This document shows, piece by piece, positions 61,067-64,000 of a stretch of DNA of 64,000 bases (position 1 is the first letter of the stretch; each line of letters opens with the position of its first letter). The notes under the pieces were generated by a model, which was not told where the DNA came from, did no database searches, and saw nothing but the letters and a program-made list of their open reading frames with translations. Source of the stretch: Egaibacter sp046050465 (GTDB lineage Bacteria > Pseudomonadota > Gammaproteobacteria > Burkholderiales > Burkholderiaceae_C); NCBI GenBank assembly GCA_046050465.1, contig JBJOPS010000023.1, positions 1 through 64,000 on the forward strand, read 5' to 3'. Both the position numbers and the translations under genes were made by a program.

Positions 61067-62290
61067 TTATGCTTCAACGCCGTGCAGAGCCAGCAGCGTT
61101 TTCATGCGGTGAATGGCCAGATCAGGCTGCTCCAGCAGGTTGGCGGCATCGGCCAGGCGGAACAGCTCGGCCAGATGCACCAGCGAACGCGTGCTCTGCT
61201 GGCCGCCCACCATCGTGAAATGGCTCTGGTGCCCGTTGAGCCAGGCCATGAAGACCACGCCGGTTTTGTAGAAACGGGTGGGCGCGGCAAAGATGTGGCG
61301 CGACAGTGGCACGGTGGGGCCCAGGATGGCGTGGAATTTCTCGGTGTTGCCCTGCGCCAGTTCGCCCAAGGCGGCACTGGCTGCGGGGGCGATGGCGTCA
61401 AAAATGCCGAGCAGCGCGTCGCTCTTGCCATGGGTAGGCACTTTGCCGAAACCATCGCCTGCAATCAGTTCGGCGTAGTTGAAGTCGTCACCCGTGTACA
61501 TGCGAACGCCCTGTCCGTCAGCCCCGCCGGTAGCGGGCAGGTGCCTGCGCATGGCGATTTCCTTGTCCTTGTCCAAGAGCGAAATCTTGATGCCATCCAC
61601 CTTGTCGGGGTGCGCTGCGATGATGCCCAGCGCCGTGGTCATGGCGGCGTCCACATCTTTCGTACCCCAGTAACCTGCCAGCGCAGGATCAAACATGTCA
61701 CCCAACCAGTGCAGCATAACGGACTGCTTCGCCTGGCTCAGGATGCGGTCATATACGCGTTCATAGTCCGCCGGGCTTTTGGCCACGCGTGCCAGCGCTC
61801 GACTGGCCATGACGATGAGTTTGCCACCGAGTTTCTCGATGGCTTCCATCTGCTCTTCATAGGCGCGGATCACCTGGTTCACGGTGGTGACGTTCTCCAG
61901 CACCAGGTGGTCGGTACCGCAGCCGGAGGCCACCAGCGCCGTGCCACCCTGGGCAGAGAAGTCTTTGGCAGCGTCCAGCGAGCGGCGGATCAGCTCCAGC
62001 GACGTGGGCCAGTCCAGCCCCATGCCGCGCTGCGCGGTGTCCATGCTTTCTGCCACGCCCAGGCCCAGCGACCACAGGTGGCGGCGGTACCCAATGGTGG
62101 CATCCCAATCCACAGCGCACTGCAGCCATGGGTCGATGGCGGCGCGCGGGTCGGCCACCACGTGGGCGGCGGAGTAGGCGATACGGTTGAACGCGGGCGC
62201 GTTGTGCGCGGGCTTCACGGGCGTGGCGCCGGTGAGCACGTAGGGGCTCAATTTGCCTGATGTATCAGGCAGCAACAGCGTGCGGGACAT
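61067..62290 (-). CDS. DUF993 aldolase-like protein (dihydrodipicolinate synthase superfamily)
   Basis: A 407-residue member of DUF993, a class-I-aldolase-like family. Conserved blocks: WDATIGYRRHLWSLGLGVAE, QGGTALVASGCGTDHLVLEN and VDGIKISLLDKDKEIAMRRH, where Lys235 is the candidate Schiff-base lysine. The reaction is unknown. It lies between Gfo/Idh and TIM-isomerase genes, so it probably cleaves an oxidised sugar intermediate. Confidence 0.85.
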   Translation of the reverse strand: MSRTLLLPDTSGKLSPYVLTGATPVKPAHNAPAFNRIAYSAAHVVADPRAAIDPWLQCAVDWDATIGYRRHLWSLGLGVAESMDTAQRGMGLDWPTSLELIRRSLDAAKDFSAQGGTALVASGCGTDHLVLENVTTVNQVIRAYEEQMEAIEKLGGKLIVMASRALARVAKSPADYERVYDRILSQAKQSVMLHWLGDMFDPALAGYWGTKDVDAAMTTALGIIAAHPDKVDGIKISLLDKDKEIAMRRHLPATGGADGQGVRMYTGDDFNYAELIAGDGFGKVPTHGKSDALLGIFDAIAPAASAALGELAQGNTEKFHAILGPTVPLSRHIFAAPTRFYKTGVVFMAWLNGHQSHFTMVGGQQSTRSLVHLAELFRLADAANLLEQPDLAIHRMKTLLALHGVEA

Positions 62291-62314
62291 GAAAATCCTC
62301 CTTTTTTAAAGGCC

Positions 62315-62369
62315 AAATCGTGCCTTGGCCCTTATGGAATATGCGTGAGTAGCTATTAAACTTGTAGCG
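62315..62369 (+). repeat. Dispersed mini-repeat at the end of the Gfo/Idh gene
   Basis: The core gctattaaacttgtagc is at 62352-62368, preceded by gccttggcccttatg and gaatatgcgtgagta. It supplies the stop codon and last codons of the Gfo/Idh gene and fills the gap before DUF993. Confidence 0.92.
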
Positions 62370-63519
62370 TTGGAACATCCACCCAGCGACGCTCTTTCCA
62401 GCTCTGCAGGGCGACTTCCACCAGTTGCACGCCTTTGGCGCCCTCGGGCAGCGTCCAGCGGTAAGGTTCGTTTTCCACCACGTGGCGGATGAAATGCTCC
62501 CACTGGATCTTGAAGCCGTTGTCGTACACCTGCGTGTCGGGCACGTCCTGCCATTGCCCGGTGAAGTTCATGGTCTGCTTCTCGTCCGGGTTCCAGACCG
62601 GGCGCGGCGTGTTCACGCGCGACTGGGCCTTGCAGGAACTCAGGCCGGCGACGGCCGAGCCGTGTGTGCCATCGACGTGGAAGGTGACCAGGTCTTCGCG
62701 GTTCACGCGTGTGGCCCACGACATGTTGAGCTGGGCGATCACCGGCTCGCCGTTGTGGCCGGTCAGCTCGGCGGTGGCGTAGGCTGCGTCGTCGGCGGTG
62801 CAGTCGTAAGGCTTGCCGGCTTCGTCCCAGCGCTGGGGAATGTGTGTGGTGCCTACGCACGAGACCGATTTCACCTCGCCAAACAGGTTGTCCAGCACGT
62901 AGCGCCAGTGGCACATCATGTCCAGAATCATGCCGCCGCCGTCTTGTGCGCGGTAGTTCCAGCTGGGGCGCTGGATCGGTTGCAGATCGCCTTCAAATAC
63001 CCAGTAGCCAAACTCCAGCCGGACCGACAGCATGCGGCCAAAGAAGCCCGCACGGCGCAGCATGTCGAGCTTGCGCAGGCCTGGTAAAAACAGCTTGTCC
63101 TGCACCGCACCGTGCTTCAGGCCGGATTTTTCAGCCAGGCGTGCAATCTCCACGGCTTCGTTGAGGTTAGTGGCGATGGGTTTTTCGCAATAGACGTGTT
63201 TGCCGGCACGGATGGCTTTGGCCAGCAGAGTGGGGCGCATCTGCGTGGTGCCCGCATCGAAAAAGACGGTGTCGCTCTTGTTGGCCAGTGCAGCTTCAAG
63301 GTCAGTACCCCAGCGGGCGATGTTGTGGGCCTTGGCAAGGGCTTCCATCTTCTCGGCATTGCGCCCGATCAGGATGGGGTCGGGCATGACCTTGTCGCCG
63401 TTGGAGAGCGTTACACCGCCCTGTTTTCGAATGGCGACGATGGAGCGGATCAGGTGCTGGTTCATGCCCATGCGGCCGGTGACGCCGTGCATGATGATGC
63501 CAAGGGTTTGTGTGCTCAT
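62356..63519 (-). CDS. Gfo/Idh/MocA family oxidoreductase
   Basis: An NAD(P)-dependent sugar dehydrogenase of 387 residues: Rossmann start IIMHGVTGRMGMNQHLIRS, the catalytic EKP in CEKPIATNLNEAVEIARLAE and an active-site block GGGMILDMMCHWRYVLDNLF. The final residues (PTLQV) and the TAA stop are encoded by a mini-repeat. It is followed by DUF993, with the ABC ATPase gene upstream. Confidence 0.9.
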   Translation of the reverse strand: MSTQTLGIIMHGVTGRMGMNQHLIRSIVAIRKQGGVTLSNGDKVMPDPILIGRNAEKMEALAKAHNIARWGTDLEAALANKSDTVFFDAGTTQMRPTLLAKAIRAGKHVYCEKPIATNLNEAVEIARLAEKSGLKHGAVQDKLFLPGLRKLDMLRRAGFFGRMLSVRLEFGYWVFEGDLQPIQRPSWNYRAQDGGGMILDMMCHWRYVLDNLFGEVKSVSCVGTTHIPQRWDEAGKPYDCTADDAAYATAELTGHNGEPVIAQLNMSWATRVNREDLVTFHVDGTHGSAVAGLSSCKAQSRVNTPRPVWNPDEKQTMNFTGQWQDVPDTQVYDNGFKIQWEHFIRHVVENEPYRWTLPEGAKGVQLVEVALQSWKERRWVDVPTLQV

Positions 63520-63631
63520 GGTGAATTCCTGTTGCGGCGGTTTGCATTTATCCGGCTTGGGTGGTCAGCACACTGACAATGCTGGACAGCCGATTCCGGT
63601 TGGCAGTGACCTGTTCTGGATGTGAAAAATC

Positions 63632-64000
63632 TCAGCGTGGCACTGCCATGGACAGACCATCAGTTGAAAATCCGTGGCAGCTTGCAGCTGGAAGGTGCAC
63701 GTGCACGGTATCTCCGCGCTTGATCCGGCTTTGGCCCACGACCTGAACCACCAGTGATTGCTGGGCGCTTAGCGAGCCGTACAACACGGTGTTGCCACCC
63801 AGTTGTTCGGTCAGGGCAACTTGCATGGGCAAGCCATCGCTAGACAGTTCCACGTGTTCCGGGCGAATGCCCACACAAACTGGCGCACCGTCGGCTTGTC
63901 CGGCAGTTGTTGGTACGGTAACAGTTTCACCCCCGTTGAGTTTGACGGTAAGGCCAGAGGCGGTGTGGCCTGCGGCCACGCCATCCAGGAAATTCATCTT
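63632..64000 (-). CDS. Sugar ABC transporter ATP-binding protein (MalK/UgpC type), C-terminal part
   Basis: Only the C-terminal ~122 codons are present; the gene continues past the right edge. The TOBE-type regulatory domain has KMNFLDG at the edge and VGIRPEHVELSS, typical of MalK/UgpC ATPases of carbohydrate importers. It probably heads uptake for the downstream Gfo/Idh-DUF993-isomerase genes. Confidence 0.9.
   Translation of the reverse strand, partial: KMNFLDGVAAGHTASGLTVKLNGGETVTVPTTAGQADGAPVCVGIRPEHVELSSDGLPMQVALTEQLGGNTVLYGSLSAQQSLVVQVVGQSRIKRGDTVHVHLPAASCHGFSTDGLSMAVPR

Noticed and set aside
62306..62914. 202-codon minus-strand frame overlapping the Gfo/Idh gene
   Set aside because: It is an Arg/His-rich out-of-frame reading of the dehydrogenase; its end only looks meaningful because the repeat is open in several frames.

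Overview
The window looks like a chromosomal segment of a betaproteobacterium of the order Burkholderiales, most likely family Comamonadaceae (Rhodoferax/Polaromonas-like). This is inferred from gene order (mltG-tmk-holB-pilZ-tatD, tonB-exbB-exbD-hemP, ppsR/ppsA), protein types (DUF4212 plus VC_2705-type symporter, DUF934 in a cys operon, a PEP-CTERM protein) and short dispersed repeats with a 17-bp core of the kind common in that family. No rRNA, tRNA, CRISPR array, prophage or complete insertion sequence was seen. Both ends cut genes (mltG at the left, an ABC ATPase at the right).

Layout. 0-9.5 kb: housekeeping genes on the + strand (mltG end, tmk, holB, pilZ, tatD, an ankyrin protein, surE, pcm, nlpD, a 3'-5' exonuclease, rlmD), then a Bax-inhibitor-1 protein on the minus strand. 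9.7-12.4 kb: a GlcG/HbpS-like protein and an iron-uptake operon tonB-exbB-exbD-hemP behind a Fur-box-like dyad. 12.5-19.5 kb: ppsR and ppsA divergent, then a small membrane protein, a TPR protein and a two-gene sodium:solute symporter. 19.7-22.1 kb: a TadA deaminase fused to a haloalkane-dehalogenase-like hydrolase, then an LD-carboxypeptidase. 22.2-30.0 kb: a sulfate-assimilation cluster on the minus strand (tauE-like, cysI, DUF934, cysH, cysD, cysN), with fdxA and a ferredoxin-NADP reductase downstream.

30.4-50.2 kb carries most of a purine and nucleoside use pathway: nucleoside hydrolase, ribokinase, xanthine dehydrogenase (xdhA/xdhB), a four-gene nucleoside/purine ABC transporter, a probable adenine deaminase and guanine deaminase. 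It is broken up by a pseudo-receiver protein, mnmC, a YggX-type protein, dsbB and argA. Import, base release, deamination and oxidation to urate would be covered; xdhC is not here. 50.3-60.2 kb holds dcd, a YefM/YoeB module with an inverted fragment of the toxin gene, tex, a PEP-CTERM protein, an HDOD protein, a P-loop kinase, a VOC protein, a DUF192 protein, an isochorismatase-like hydrolase and an MFS carrier. 60.2-64 kb is a minus-strand carbohydrate cluster (ABC ATPase, Gfo/Idh dehydrogenase, DUF993 aldolase-like protein, TIM-barrel isomerase).

The most striking features are a repeat family with at least ten copies, all with a core of exactly 17 bp, several read through in frame inside genes (cysN, DUF934, xdhA, tex, rlmD); the TadA-dehalogenase fusion; an MnmC whose methyltransferase half looks inactive; a receiver domain lacking its phospho-acceptor Asp; nlpD with no rpoS behind it; and the DUF993 sugar cluster.
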